Shown here: piece by piece, positions 27,177 through 34,742 of the stretch
How positions within the stretch are numbered: the first letter of the stretch is position 1
Layout of the letters: each line of letters starts with the position of its first letter
NCBI GenBank assembly: GCA_900119285.1
Contig: FPIT01000011.1
Span: 1-64,000 of the forward strand
From: Prevotellaceae bacterium HUN156
Lineage (GTDB): Bacteria > Bacteroidota > Bacteroidia > Bacteroidales > Bacteroidaceae
DNA: 64,000 bases
Direction of reading: 5' to 3'
Position numbers and translations under genes: made by a program
Notes under the pieces: model-generated
What the model was told of the DNA's origin: nothing
What the model saw: only the letters and a program-made list of their open reading frames with translations
Databases searched by the model: none

Positions 27177-27235
27177 CCTAGGATGACCCAGGCTTTCCTA
27201 GAACCTCTAGGATTGCCTGGGAAACCCTAGAATAA
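27177..27235. repeat. CCTAGGA-type decamer array
   Basis: Six units of about 10 nt starting CCTAGG, CCCAGG, CCTAGA, TCTAGG, CCTGGG, CCTAGA begin one base after the fusA stop codon. The same repeat family fills 57585-57639, and a 9-nt variant lies inside the RluA gene. Confidence 0.85.
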
Positions 27236-27313
27236 CGCTGTCGTTGAGCAAATGACTCTTTAGCGGCAGCAATATAAATTTCAAATATCAAATTTCAAAA
27301 TTCAAATTTAATT

Positions 27314-27619
27314 ATGAGTCAGAAAATTCGTATCAAGCTGAAGAGCTACGACCACAAACTCGTAGACAAGTCAGCAGAGAAGATTGTGAAGGCCGTTAAG
27401 GCTACTGGTGCTATCATCAGCGGTCCAATTCCCCTTCCTACCCACAAGCGTATTTACACCGTTAACCGCTCTACCTTCGTTAACAAGAAGAGCCGTGAGC
27501 AGTTCCAGCTGTCAGACTACAAGCGTCTGATCGACATCTACAGCTCAACAGCTAAGACTGTTGACGCTCTGATGAAGCTCGAGCTTCCTAGCGGTGTTGA
27601 GGTTGAGATCAAGGTGTAG
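27314..27619 (+). CDS. rpsJ: 30S ribosomal protein S10
   Basis: The 101-residue uS10 protein, also the NusB partner in antitermination. Features: [37 protein letters not shown] and [16 protein letters not shown]. It closes the str operon here and is followed by a terminator. In most bacteria rplC follows directly; in this window rplC starts 6.5 kb later. Confidence 0.97.
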   Translation: MSQKIRIKLKSYDHKLVDKSAEKIVKAVKATGAIISGPIPLPTHKRIYTVNRSTFVNKKSREQFQLSDYKRLIDIYSSTAKTVDALMKLELPSGVEVEIKV

Positions 27620-27646
27620 TCCTTGCTCCATCCTTATACTAAGGTT

Positions 27647-27681
27647 ACAGCGCAGCCCATTTCGGTTGCGCTGTTTTTTTA
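27647..27681 (+). terminator. Intrinsic terminator after rpsJ
   Basis: ACAGCGCAGCC (27647-27657) and GGTTGCGCTGT (27664-27674) pair with one G-T, followed by TTTTTTT. It ends the str operon and separates it from the inserted segment. Confidence 0.9.
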
Positions 27682-27729
27682 TGTAACAAAATAACTTGCC
27701 TTTTTTGTTGCATTTTCACAAATAAGTTG

Positions 27730-27737
27730 TATCTTTG
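27730..27737 (+). promoter_or_regulatory. Promoter of the candidate structured RNA
   Basis: TATCTTTG with a TTG about 22 bases upstream, a near-consensus Bacteroidetes promoter. No plausible coding start follows within the next 600 bases. Confidence 0.75.
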
Positions 27738-27741
27738 CAAA

Positions 27742-28076
27742 TGCTATCTGCCCATGGTGGCTAGGATGCATATTGAGGTATGCGGAGCTGCTGGGCGGAG
27801 CACTACATATTGAAAGGCGTTACTGACGCTTTGTTTTTGGCTGTTCGAAACTTAGGAACTTTTGAATGGTGGTCAAGGCAAATGCAGATGTGACTCCACG
27901 GGGTGTAGTATATACTCTCCGTAGTGTGCTGCGAGGGCTATCCATGTCCTCATAGGCACACTTTACGGGTGTACTATATTCTCCAGCGTGGGTGTTTACT
28001 CTGTCTGTTTTCCACCATAGGTTTCCTAAGACCTCGAATAGCGAACGGGCAGATGTTAAGCACTCACGGTTTTTTG
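27742..28076 (+). ncRNA. Candidate structured non-coding RNA
   Basis: About 335 nt between a strong promoter and a T-run (28070-28075), without a credible reading frame. ATCTGCCCATGGTGG (27746-27760) pairs in register with CCACCAT (28012-28018) and GGGCAGAT (28047-28054), closing the whole molecule. Inside are GCATA/TATGC (27768-27783), AAAGGCGT/ACGCTTT (27813-27832), GTGGTCA/TGACTCCAC (27869-27899) and GTGTGC...GAGG/CCTC...GCACAC (27924-27961). Two similar ACGGG(G)TGTAnTATAT segments flank the last helix. It lacks the RNase P GAGGAAAGTCC block and tmRNA ends. The family is not recognised; 6S-like or other large Bacteroidales RNAs remain possible. Confidence 0.6.
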
Positions 28077-28200
28077 TATGTAGTTATTAAAGGGAATAAG
28101 AACATTCTGACTTTAGAGTGCTTGTCAGATTAGAAAGAATTGAGATAAGGTAATAAAGAGAAACTGACAAACAATCGATACGAGATTCATTTCACTTCTG
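28077..28200. other. Spacer between the RNA gene and the long hairpin
   Basis: AT-rich with no recognisable gene or clear promoter box. It connects the candidate RNA with the long hairpin upstream of the restriction-modification genes. Confidence 0.5.
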
Positions 28201-28318
28201 GTGGCATAGAACTGGAAAACTAAATAACGCAGAAGCAGAAACGATAATGACCTCGCACAAACAGCGTGGGGGAATTCGTTATGCTTTATTCTGCAGCGTT
28301 TCCAGTCGCTTATGTCAC
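28201..28318 (+). promoter_or_regulatory. Long imperfect hairpin upstream of the R-M operon
   Basis: GTGGCATA (28201-28208) pairs fully with TATGTCAC (28311-28318). Inward, ACTGGAAAAC pairs with GTTTCCAGT (one bulge), GCAGAA with TTCTGC, AACGA with TCGTT, and CCTCGCAC with GCGTGGGG (one mismatch) around a short loop. The element is about 118 nt and consistent with a folded RNA leader or a small palindromic insertion. It contains no gene. Confidence 0.6.
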
Positions 28319-28328
28319 AAGCATAGCA

Positions 28329-28363
28329 CCCCTGCGCTTCTTCGAAAACGCAGGGGCTTTTTA
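28329..28363 (+). terminator. Intrinsic terminator before the first methyltransferase
   Basis: CCCCTGCG (28329-28336) and CGCAGGGG (28349-28356) pair perfectly, followed by CTTTTTAT. It ends 26 bases before the methyltransferase ATG, so it either ends an upstream RNA or attenuates the R-M operon. Confidence 0.85.
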
Positions 28364-28388
28364 TGCCACAATATTGAAACGTATCCCG

Positions 28389-29390
28389 ATGAAAGTAATA
28401 AGTTTATTTAGTGGCTGCGGTGGATTGGATCTTGGTTTTGAGAAAGCAGGATTTGAAGTTCCTGTTGCAAACGAGTTTGATCCAACTATTTTTGAAACTT
28501 TCAAAGCAAATCACCCCAAGACAAAACTGATTGAGGGAGATATTCGTAATATTTCTGAAAGTGATTTTCCAGATGATGTTGATGGCATTATTGGAGGTCC
28601 CCCATGTCAATCATGGTCAGAAGCAGGCTCTTTAAGAGGTATTGAAGATCAGCGAGGACAACTCTTTTTCGATTATATAAGGATTTTAAGGAAAGCACGA
28701 CCTAAGTTCTTTTTAGCGGAAAATGTTAGTGGAATGTTGGCAAATCGTCATTCTGATGCTGTTAAAAACATTTTAAAGTTGTTTGACGAGAGTGGCTACA
28801 ATGTTACACTGACTCTAGTTAATGCAAAAGACTACGGAGTTGCTCAAGAACGCAAGAGGGTATTCTATATTGGTTTTAGAAAAGACTTAAACATTAACTT
28901 TAAGTTTCCAGAAGGTTCAACAAAAGATGATAAGAAGAAAATTACCCTCAGAGACATTATATGGGATTTACAGTTTACTGCCGTTCCTGCAGGTCCTAAT
29001 AATAAGCATAATCCTAATGCCATAAATAATAACGAATACTTCACGGGAGCCTATTCCCCTATCTATATGAGTCGTAACCGAGTTAAATCTTGGGATGAAC
29101 AAGCGTTTACTGTCCAAGCTTCTGGTCGTCAATGTCAATTACACCCTCAGGCTCCAAAGATGGTTAAGTTTGATAAAAACGATTGTCGATTTGTTGAAGG
29201 ACAAGAAGCTATGTACCGAAGAATGACTATTCGCGAGATTGCAAGAGTTCAAGGATTTCCCGATGACTTCAGATTTATCTATGAGAGTACAAATAACGCT
29301 TATAAGATGATTGGCAACGCAGTTCCTGTAAACCTCGCATATGAAATCGCATTAGCAATAAAAGAAAAAATATATGAGCAGCAAAAGTAA
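28389..29390 (+). CDS. HaeIII-like DNA (cytosine-5-)-methyltransferase
   Basis: A 333-residue m5C methyltransferase. Motif [19 protein letters not shown], motif [11 protein letters not shown] (catalytic Cys), motif [11 protein letters not shown], motif [15 protein letters not shown] and motif [16 protein letters not shown] are intact. The target-recognition region [20 protein letters not shown] followed by CQLHPQAP closely follows M.HaeIII as I recall it, so GGCC is the predicted site. ATG 28389 fits the family start; the longer frame runs back into the terminator. It overlaps the endonuclease gene by 17 bases. AT-rich codons contrast with the ribosomal genes on both sides, suggesting acquisition. 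Confidence 0.93.
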   Translation: MKVISLFSGCGGLDLGFEKAGFEVPVANEFDPTIFETFKANHPKTKLIEGDIRNISESDFPDDVDGIIGGPPCQSWSEAGSLRGIEDQRGQLFFDYIRILRKARPKFFLAENVSGMLANRHSDAVKNILKLFDESGYNVTLTLVNAKDYGVAQERKRVFYIGFRKDLNINFKFPEGSTKDDKKKITLRDIIWDLQFTAVPAGPNNKHNPNAINNNEYFTGAYSPIYMSRNRVKSWDEQAFTVQASGRQCQLHPQAPKMVKFDKNDCRFVEGQEAMYRRMTIREIARVQGFPDDFRFIYESTNNAYKMIGNAVPVNLAYEIALAIKEKIYEQQK

Positions 29391-30327
29391 TGACCAAGGA
29401 CGAGCATATGAGTACATCACACTTGTATCGCTCTATACAGAGATCTCGAAAATTCGCAAGGCAGAAATAAAACAAAATAGCAGCCTTGAGGCAGCTAAGG
29501 ACGCATGGGACAATATGAACCAAGACATGCAGCATTTGCTAACTGTCAGTGCAGCCTCTTTTGTTCCAGAGATTTTTAATTTAGAACCTCTGATTCTTGA
29601 AGATGATGGTGACTGCGTAGAGTTGCTCATCCAAAAAGATTGTGAAGGAGAAAAAGGTGACGTTAGGGATATTCTCATTGTTCGAAGTGGCATTGAATGG
29701 GAGATTGGTCTCAGCATGAAGCATAACCATTTTGCAGTCAAACATAGTCGTTTGTCTCATAAAATAGATTTTGGCGAAAAATGGTATGGAGTTCCGTGTT
29801 CTGAGCATTATTGGCAAACAGTATTACCTATATTTAATTACTTGCAAGAACAAAAAAGCAAGAAAAAAGCATGGAGCGAACTGACTGACAAAGCAGAAAA
29901 GGTCTATATCCCATTATTAAATGCCTTCATTAACGAACTTCGCAATACTTATGCTAATCACAAAGAAATACCTCAAAAGATGGTTGAATATTTGTTGGGG
30001 GAATATGACTTTTATAAAGTTATCAGCGTTGATAATAAAAGACTCACACAAATAAACTCCTTTAATTTGCATGGAACTTTAAACAAAGAAGGAAAGAGAA
30101 GTAAGGCTTCGTCTACAATTCCTCAAGTGCTATTACCGACACGCATTGTAAGTTTAGATTTTAAGCCCGATAGTGATAATACTATAGAATTATATATGGA
30201 TGGTGGCTGGCAATTCAGTTTTAGAATACATAATGCATCAACTATGGTTGAACCTAGTCTAAAATTTGATATCCAAATAATTGGAATGCCAACAACAATA
30301 GTTACGATTAATTGTAGGTGGAAGTAA
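29374..30327 (+). CDS. HaeIII-family type II restriction endonuclease
   Basis: A 317-residue protein opening [17 protein letters not shown], the hallmark N-terminus of HaeIII-type endonucleases. An acidic/catalytic-looking stretch follows ([20 protein letters not shown], with [14 protein letters not shown] after it), in which the Asp, Glu and Lys residues are consistent with a PD-(D/E)xK-like site. It lies directly after and overlaps the M.HaeIII-like gene, supporting cleavage at unmethylated GGCC. No frameshift or truncation is visible, so it is probably active and needs the linked methylase for protection. Confidence 0.88.
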   Translation: MSSKSNDQGRAYEYITLVSLYTEISKIRKAEIKQNSSLEAAKDAWDNMNQDMQHLLTVSAASFVPEIFNLEPLILEDDGDCVELLIQKDCEGEKGDVRDILIVRSGIEWEIGLSMKHNHFAVKHSRLSHKIDFGEKWYGVPCSEHYWQTVLPIFNYLQEQKSKKKAWSELTDKAEKVYIPLLNAFINELRNTYANHKEIPQKMVEYLLGEYDFYKVISVDNKRLTQINSFNLHGTLNKEGKRSKASSTIPQVLLPTRIVSLDFKPDSDNTIELYMDGGWQFSFRIHNASTMVEPSLKFDIQIIGMPTTIVTINCRWK

Positions 30328-30328
30328 T

Positions 30329-31699
30329 GTGAAAGTTGTTTCGCTATTTGCTGGCTGCGGTGGTCTAGACCTTGGCTTTGAAAAGGCCGGATTTGATGTG
30401 GTGTGGGCGAATGAATATGATTCTTCGATTCATGCCACATATCTTCTTAATCACCCTAAGACGCAACTATGTACTTTAGACATCAGAAATGTTAGTGCTA
30501 ATGATATCCCTGATTGTGATGGAATTATTGGTGGACCTCCATGTCAATCATGGAGCCTTGGAGGAAAAAGCCTAGGAATTGAAGATGACAGGGGGAAACT
30601 AATCTATGATTACATCCGTATTGTAAAGGACAAAAGACCTAAGTTCTTTATTATGGAAAATGTTCCTGGAATGGTGACGGCAAGGCACTTTGATGCTTTC
30701 AATGAGTTTCTCAATCTCTTTCGTGATGCAGGATACATTGTCAAATATGAACTAATGAATGCTGCCGATTTTCAAATACCACAAGAACGTCTAAGAGTTA
30801 TCATCGTTGGCATGCGAACAGATTTGAGAGTCGAATATTTATTTCCGACAAAGTTGGATTCAAATCCTGTTACTTTAACTAGAGCTATTGGTGATCTAAG
30901 AATTCCACCTACGCCCTATAATAACGAAACAGTAAACATAAGGGGTAATATTATACCTAATCACGACTACTACACAGGACCGTATGACAAAAAGTTCATG
31001 GCAAGGAATAGAGTTAGAGGATGGGATGAGCTGTCGTTTACTATTCAGGCTCAAGCAAAGAACGAGCCTCTACATCCTCAAGCTCCCAAAATGGTGTATG
31101 TATCTCCTCAAGAAAGACAGTTTGTGAAGGGGAAAGAGTGCTTATATCGAAGGCTAAGTGTAAGAGAGTGCGCAAGGATACAAACATTCCCAGACAGTTT
31201 TAAATTCGTATATGATAAAGTTATAGATGGATATAAAATGGTGGGGAATGCTGTTCCGCCTCGTTTGGCATTTTACATTGCATTGTCAATTCGAAAATGC
31301 TTATCTGTGTCATCCAGTTTCGATATGAATATTGCGCTAATCGGATATGTAAAAAGCGAAGCAGATTTCAATATTGTAAAAAGGGAGAAAATCTATTATA
31401 TTAGAGGTGATAATAGACCAGGTTCTATGCAATATGGGCAATTAACTAGACCTATCAAATGGTTATTACTGCATAGAGGTAAGCGTGTAGAATTATTTGA
31501 GCTTGTAACGGGTAAAGCAGAAAGATGCAGTCAGTTATTCCTTAAAAGGTTGGGATTCCATCCTCGTGGAAATGAATATTGGTTTTTTAGAATTAATCAG
31601 GTTATAGAAGATAAATCTCTTGTCTCAACAATCAGAAAAGAAGCAAGAGAATTAAAGTATTCTCCATATATTATTAATATTGAAAGTAATGTTGGATAA
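30329..31699 (+). CDS. Second DNA (cytosine-5-)-methyltransferase with C-terminal extension
   Basis: A 456-residue protein starting with GTG one base after the endonuclease stop. Residues 1-330 are an m5C methyltransferase: [46 protein letters not shown] and MVGNAVPPRLAFYIA. The recognition region RNRVRGWDELSFTIQAQAKN differs from the first enzyme. About 120 further residues (IALIGYVKSEADFNIVKREK, YIRGDNRPGSMQYGQLTRPI and so on) form an extra domain I do not recognise. It may modify a related site or protect a second strand context; its target cannot be inferred. Confidence 0.88.
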   Translation: MKVVSLFAGCGGLDLGFEKAGFDVVWANEYDSSIHATYLLNHPKTQLCTLDIRNVSANDIPDCDGIIGGPPCQSWSLGGKSLGIEDDRGKLIYDYIRIVKDKRPKFFIMENVPGMVTARHFDAFNEFLNLFRDAGYIVKYELMNAADFQIPQERLRVIIVGMRTDLRVEYLFPTKLDSNPVTLTRAIGDLRIPPTPYNNETVNIRGNIIPNHDYYTGPYDKKFMARNRVRGWDELSFTIQAQAKNEPLHPQAPKMVYVSPQERQFVKGKECLYRRLSVRECARIQTFPDSFKFVYDKVIDGYKMVGNAVPPRLAFYIALSIRKCLSVSSSFDMNIALIGYVKSEADFNIVKREKIYYIRGDNRPGSMQYGQLTRPIKWLLLHRGKRVELFELVTGKAERCSQLFLKRLGFHPRGNEYWFFRINQVIEDKSLVSTIRKEARELKYSPYIINIESNVG

Positions 31700-31728
31700 A
31701 AACACTTGGGCATTTATTCAGAATTGAC

Positions 31729-31736
31729 TACCTTTG
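31729..31736 (+). promoter_or_regulatory. Promoter of the small orphan gene
   Basis: TACCTTTG with TTG at 31706-31708 as -33 element. It lies inside the longer open frame beginning 31706, so the true start is downstream. Confidence 0.7.
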
Positions 31737-31762
31737 CAGCTAGTTATTTTATAAGAATAAAG

Positions 31763-32020
31763 ATGGTAAAGGTAAATACTATTACATATAAAGGAGAAGA
31801 CTATCTGGTTGCGGATATTCCGGATGTTATTACTAATAGTGGAGTTAGACTATTAATTGGTTCTCATTCTCTAAATATTGCACTTTACGATGACGAGAAA
31901 GGGTACAAAGATAGTGAAGCAGAAAGCATCGATGAGCAGATATACGCATATATAGATGACCAATATTTTCCGTATGGAGAAAATGAAATCCTTTCTAAGG
32001 TCAAAGAATTCTTGGATTAA
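31763..32020 (+). CDS. Hypothetical small acidic protein
   Basis: An 85-residue protein beginning MVKVNTITYKGEDYLVADIP and rich in Asp/Glu. No signal peptide, transmembrane segment or known motif is visible. It follows the second methyltransferase by 63 bases but has its own promoter. Its AT-rich codon use matches the R-M genes, so it may belong to the same inserted segment. Function is unknown; an accessory or anti-restriction role would be speculation. Confidence 0.65.
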   Translation: MVKVNTITYKGEDYLVADIPDVITNSGVRLLIGSHSLNIALYDDEKGYKDSEAESIDEQIYAYIDDQYFPYGENEILSKVKEFLD

Positions 32021-32116
32021 TTAGAAGGGAAGACACTTGGAACTAGTACCTATCCCATTGCGGATTACAAAGTATATGTCATCTAAATAAATGCCTTACA
32101 AAGGATTTTTGCTTGA

Positions 32117-32181
32117 AAAAAGTATTCACCTTCACGCGTATCGTACAGTGTCATAGTGCAATACGTGTGAATAGTGTTTTT
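32117..32181 (-). repeat. Interspersed palindromic element, copy A
   Basis: TATTCACCTTCACGCGTAT and ATACGTGTGAATA flank a 20-nt core. It is the inverted counterpart of the copy at 32772 and of the copy at 61809. Confidence 0.75.
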
Positions 32182-32237
32182 CAGTCTGTCTCGGCAATCG
32201 TGTCAGCCTGCCTTTATCCTGTATTAGGCTGCCCCTG

Positions 32238-32344
32238 CTCTGAATTAGCTACACTCGACTCTGAATCAGTTACACTCAGCGCCCAATTAGTTACTTTCGC
32301 ACCTCAATAGTTATTGTATTGCACCTCGAAATAGCTGTATTCAG
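32238..32344. repeat. Degenerate 21-22 nt tandem repeat
   Basis: Five consecutive units begin CTCTGAATTAG, CTCTGAATCAG, CGCCCAATTAG, ACCTCAATAG and ACCTCGAAATAG, each followed by YTACACT-like sequence. The period is 21 then 22 nt. Confidence 0.65.
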
Positions 32345-32367
32345 AGTTGAATGTAGCCCCTACCTAA

Positions 32368-32387
32368 CCTCCCCCCACTGGGGGAGG
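32368..32387. repeat. CCTCCCCC palindrome
   Basis: CCTCCCCC-CACT-GGGGGAGG. Its surroundings (CTAACCTCCCCCC) resemble a palindrome I recall as common between genes of Bacteroidetes. Confidence 0.7.
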
Positions 32388-32407
32388 GATGCTATCCGAA
32401 AAGTATT

Positions 32408-32473
32408 ATGCGTAAATGCTTCGAGAATTGTGCGTAAATACTCCTTGGATTATGCGTAAATTCTCCTTGGATT
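32408..32473. repeat. 22-nt tandem repeat ATGCGTAAAT, locus 1
   Basis: Three adjacent 22-nt units begin ATGCGTAAAT or GTGCGTAAAT and end GGATT or GAATT. Three closely similar units lie at 51520-51585. Confidence 0.85.
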
Positions 32474-32771
32474 ATGCCGTCAAACTATCCGTATGTTGGA
32501 ATAGAGGCTATATAGCATTGGAAAAGTTGCTGTTTTGGAGGTCAATATAGCTTGTTTTGCCTTGCAATAGTGGCACTTTTCCGATGCTAAAGTGGCACTA
32601 TTCACGGGGATTCCGAAAATCTGATATATTTTTATTCCGAAAATATCCGTAAATATCGAAAAACACGAAAACTAATATTTTCGTTCTTTTTGTCTTTTTC
32701 GACTTTTTCGGAATTAAAAAGAAAAAACTGTACGCGCCACACACGAAATCGTACGTGGCGTATACATCGAA

Positions 32772-32835
32772 AAATACTATTCACGCTTAACGCTCTATGG
32801 TACATAAGGTTACGCGTGAAGGTGAATAGTGTTTT
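32772..32835 (+). repeat. Interspersed palindromic element, copy B
   Basis: AATACTATTCACGCTTAAC pairs with GTTACGCGTGAA plus GGTGAATAGTGTT. It resembles copy C at 61809 and is inverted relative to copy A. Confidence 0.75.
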
Positions 32836-32912
32836 CAAAGAAAAATTTTCTTGTAGCGTATAGATTCAGGAATAATGAGGGGGAAATAGTTGGTGGCAAG
32901 GAAAGAAATGGT

Positions 32913-32920
32913 TACCTTTG
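32913..32920 (+). promoter_or_regulatory. Promoter of the AEC transporter gene
   Basis: TACCTTTG with TTG at 32890-32892. It lies inside the longer frame from 32829 and places the start at or after GTG 32925. Confidence 0.75.
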
Positions 32921-32936
32921 CACTGTGATTACAGTA

Positions 32937-33836
32937 ATGATGACATTGTTTGCTATAGTCGTCGTGGGATACGCGGCTGGTAAACTGGGATATCTGGGTG
33001 GCGACTTCGACAGACAACTGTCGAGGTTGGTGATTAATATGACGTGTCCTGCGCTGATTCTGTCGTCGGCTATGACGGGTGAACTGCCGGATAGGGAGTA
33101 TATCCTACCACTGCTACTCATCAGTGCGGTGACCTATGCCGTGCTGACTGGTGTGGCTTTCGTATTGCCACGCTACCTGACCAAGAAGAAGGACGATGAG
33201 GGTATCATCGGTTTTGCACTGATGTTCGGCAACGTCGGCTTCATGGGTTATCCCGTGGTGGCATCCATCTTTGGTCATGAGGCGGTGTTCTATGCTGCGG
33301 TGCTGAACGTGGTGAATACGTTTGTGGTCTTTACCGTCGGAACGATACTTATAACGGGTAAGAGTGAAGTAGAGGAGAGTCGCTTCCAGAAGAAGGTGCT
33401 CTACTCAACGCCGATGCTGGCTGCCTACCTAACGATGCTGATTGTAATCTGTCGCATTGACAATATCCCAGAATGGGTAAGTCAATCGCTGACGATGATA
33501 GGCAATATTACGGTGCCTGCAGCGCTGCTGATTATCGGTTCCTCCATGTCGAACCTGCCCCTGCGTGCGCTGATGGGTAATACGTCGGTATATGCCACTA
33601 CGCTGTTCAGACTGGTGCTGTTGCCCATAGGTGTTTATTACCTATGTACGCTGTTGGGATTCTCGCCGTTCGTGGTCAACATCAATACGGTGGTTATTGC
33701 GATGCCTGTAGCCACGTATGGTACCATCCTCTGTCTGAAATATCAGAAGGATACTTCGCTGATGGCAGAGACTACTTTCATCACTACACTGCTCTCAATG
33801 ATTACCATTCCACTGCTGGTATTGCTCTTCTTTTAG
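32937..33836 (+). CDS. AEC-family (auxin efflux carrier-like) transporter
   Basis: A 299-residue inner-membrane protein with about ten hydrophobic segments in two halves. Typical features are GYAAGKLGYL near the N-terminus, MTCPALILSS, MFGNVGFMGYPVV and, in the second half, VPAALLIIGSSMSNLPL. Bacterial AEC proteins carry organic acids such as malate or act as permeases; the substrate is unknown. The promoter fixes the start to ATG 32937 or 32940 (GTG 32925 is possible). It is the last gene before the ribosomal block resumes and is coded in the ordinary style of the chromosome. Confidence 0.85.
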   Translation: MMTLFAIVVVGYAAGKLGYLGGDFDRQLSRLVINMTCPALILSSAMTGELPDREYILPLLLISAVTYAVLTGVAFVLPRYLTKKKDDEGIIGFALMFGNVGFMGYPVVASIFGHEAVFYAAVLNVVNTFVVFTVGTILITGKSEVEESRFQKKVLYSTPMLAAYLTMLIVICRIDNIPEWVSQSLTMIGNITVPAALLIIGSSMSNLPLRALMGNTSVYATTLFRLVLLPIGVYYLCTLLGFSPFVVNINTVVIAMPVATYGTILCLKYQKDTSLMAETTFITTLLSMITIPLLVLLFF

Positions 33837-34124
33837 TAATTTGTAGTGGTTAAAAACAACTAAAACAGTTAAATAATGTTATATTGGCCATGGCAAATGT
33901 TGCGTGTCTCATTATAATTATGTACCTTTGCAGCCGCTAAAGTGAGTATTGCGCTGGTCCGTAGGCTAACAATACGCTGACAAAGAGCAACTTAACCTTC
34001 AAGTGAGAAGAAGTGAGTGCGGTTCTTTTTAGGTGTATTTTGCGGATACAATTGTGGTACGGCACTTAAAAAGAGAATATATTCAAATAACATTATTATT
34101 ATTATTTTTAATTTTTAAACTGAA
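33837..34124 (+). promoter_or_regulatory. Promoter and leader of the S10/spc/alpha block
   Basis: -7 box TACCTTTG at 33923-33930 with TTG at 33900-33902. The leader of about 190 nt contains GTATTG/CAATAC arms and an AT-rich end before rplC. Its length suggests leader regulation as known for S10 operons, but no ligand site was identified. Confidence 0.7.
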
Positions 34125-34739
34125 ATGCCAGGATTAATTGGAAGAAAAATCGGAATGACTTCCGTTTTCAGTGCCGACGGTAAGAATGTACCGTGCACTG
34201 TTATCGAATGTGGTCCTTGTGTTGTTACTCAGGTGAAGACCGTCGAGAAGGACGGTTATGCTGCTCTTCAGCTCGCTTACGGCGAGAAGAAAGAGAAGAA
34301 CACCACCAAAGCAATGATGGGTATCTTCAAGAAGGCAGGTACAACACCAAAGGCCCACTTGGCCGAGTTCAAGTTTGACGAGGAGCACAACCTCGGAGAC
34401 GTAATCACTGTAGAGCTCTTCAACGACACAGAGTTTGTTGACGTTGTAGGTACCTCTAAGGGTAAGGGTTTCCAGGGTGTTGTTAAGCGCCACGGTTTTG
34501 GTGGTGTAGGTCAGAGCACTCACGGTCAGGACGACCGTCTGCGTAAGCCAGGTTCTATCGGTGCTTGTTCTTATCCCGCCAAGGTGTTCAAGGGTATGCG
34601 CATGGGTGGCCAGATGGGTGGCGACCGCGTAACAACGCAGAACCTGAAAGTGTTAAAGGTGATTCCAGAGCACAATTTGCTCCTTGTGAAGGGAAGCTGC
34701 GCTGGTTTCAATGGTTCAACTGTTTTAATTGAGAAGTAA
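34125..34739 (+). CDS. rplC: 50S ribosomal protein L3
   Basis: The 204-residue uL3 protein, an early 23S binder whose loop reaches the peptidyl-transferase centre. Recognised by [31 protein letters not shown] and [15 protein letters not shown]. It is the first gene behind the new promoter; in most genomes it would follow rpsJ. Confidence 0.97.
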   Translation: MPGLIGRKIGMTSVFSADGKNVPCTVIECGPCVVTQVKTVEKDGYAALQLAYGEKKEKNTTKAMMGIFKKAGTTPKAHLAEFKFDEEHNLGDVITVELFNDTEFVDVVGTSKGKGFQGVVKRHGFGGVGQSTHGQDDRLRKPGSIGACSYPAKVFKGMRMGGQMGGDRVTTQNLKVLKVIPEHNLLLVKGSCAGFNGSTVLIEK

Positions 34740-34742
34740 GCT

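Larger units (their letters stand above)
32021..32912. repeat. Repeat-rich spacer without recognised genes
   Basis: Holds two inverted copies of a 60-65 nt palindromic element near its ends (32117-32181 and 32772-32835), a degenerate 21-nt tandem array (32238-32344), a CCTCCCCC/GGGGGAGG palindrome (32368-32387), a 22-nt tandem array (32408-32473), two ATTCCGAAAAT copies (near 32611 and 32635) and a TACGCGCCAC/GTGGCGTATA hairpin (about 32729-32762). Apparent short reading frames fall in these repeats and are not credible genes. Confidence 0.8.

Noticed and set aside
27742..28076. RNase P RNA or tmRNA
   Set aside because: The GAGGAAAGTCC and ACAGAA blocks of RNase P and the tRNA-like ends of tmRNA are missing.
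27924..28133. A 69-codon open frame between rpsJ and the methylase
   Set aside because: It lies across the helices of the candidate structured RNA, is Cys/His-rich without a family, and has no promoter of its own placed for it.
28201..28318. Integron attC site
   Set aside because: It lacks the expected R/L box core sequences, and there is no integrase or cassette array.
28266..28388. Upstream extension of the first methylase start
   Set aside because: The extra 41 codons would be translated from the terminator hairpin, and the family begins at the later Met.
32113..32310. A 65-codon frame after the orphan gene
   Set aside because: It is made of the palindromic element and the 21-nt tandem repeats, so its open frame is incidental.
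32238..32473. CRISPR array
   Set aside because: The repeat units are contiguous with no unique spacers, are degenerate, and no cas gene is in the window.
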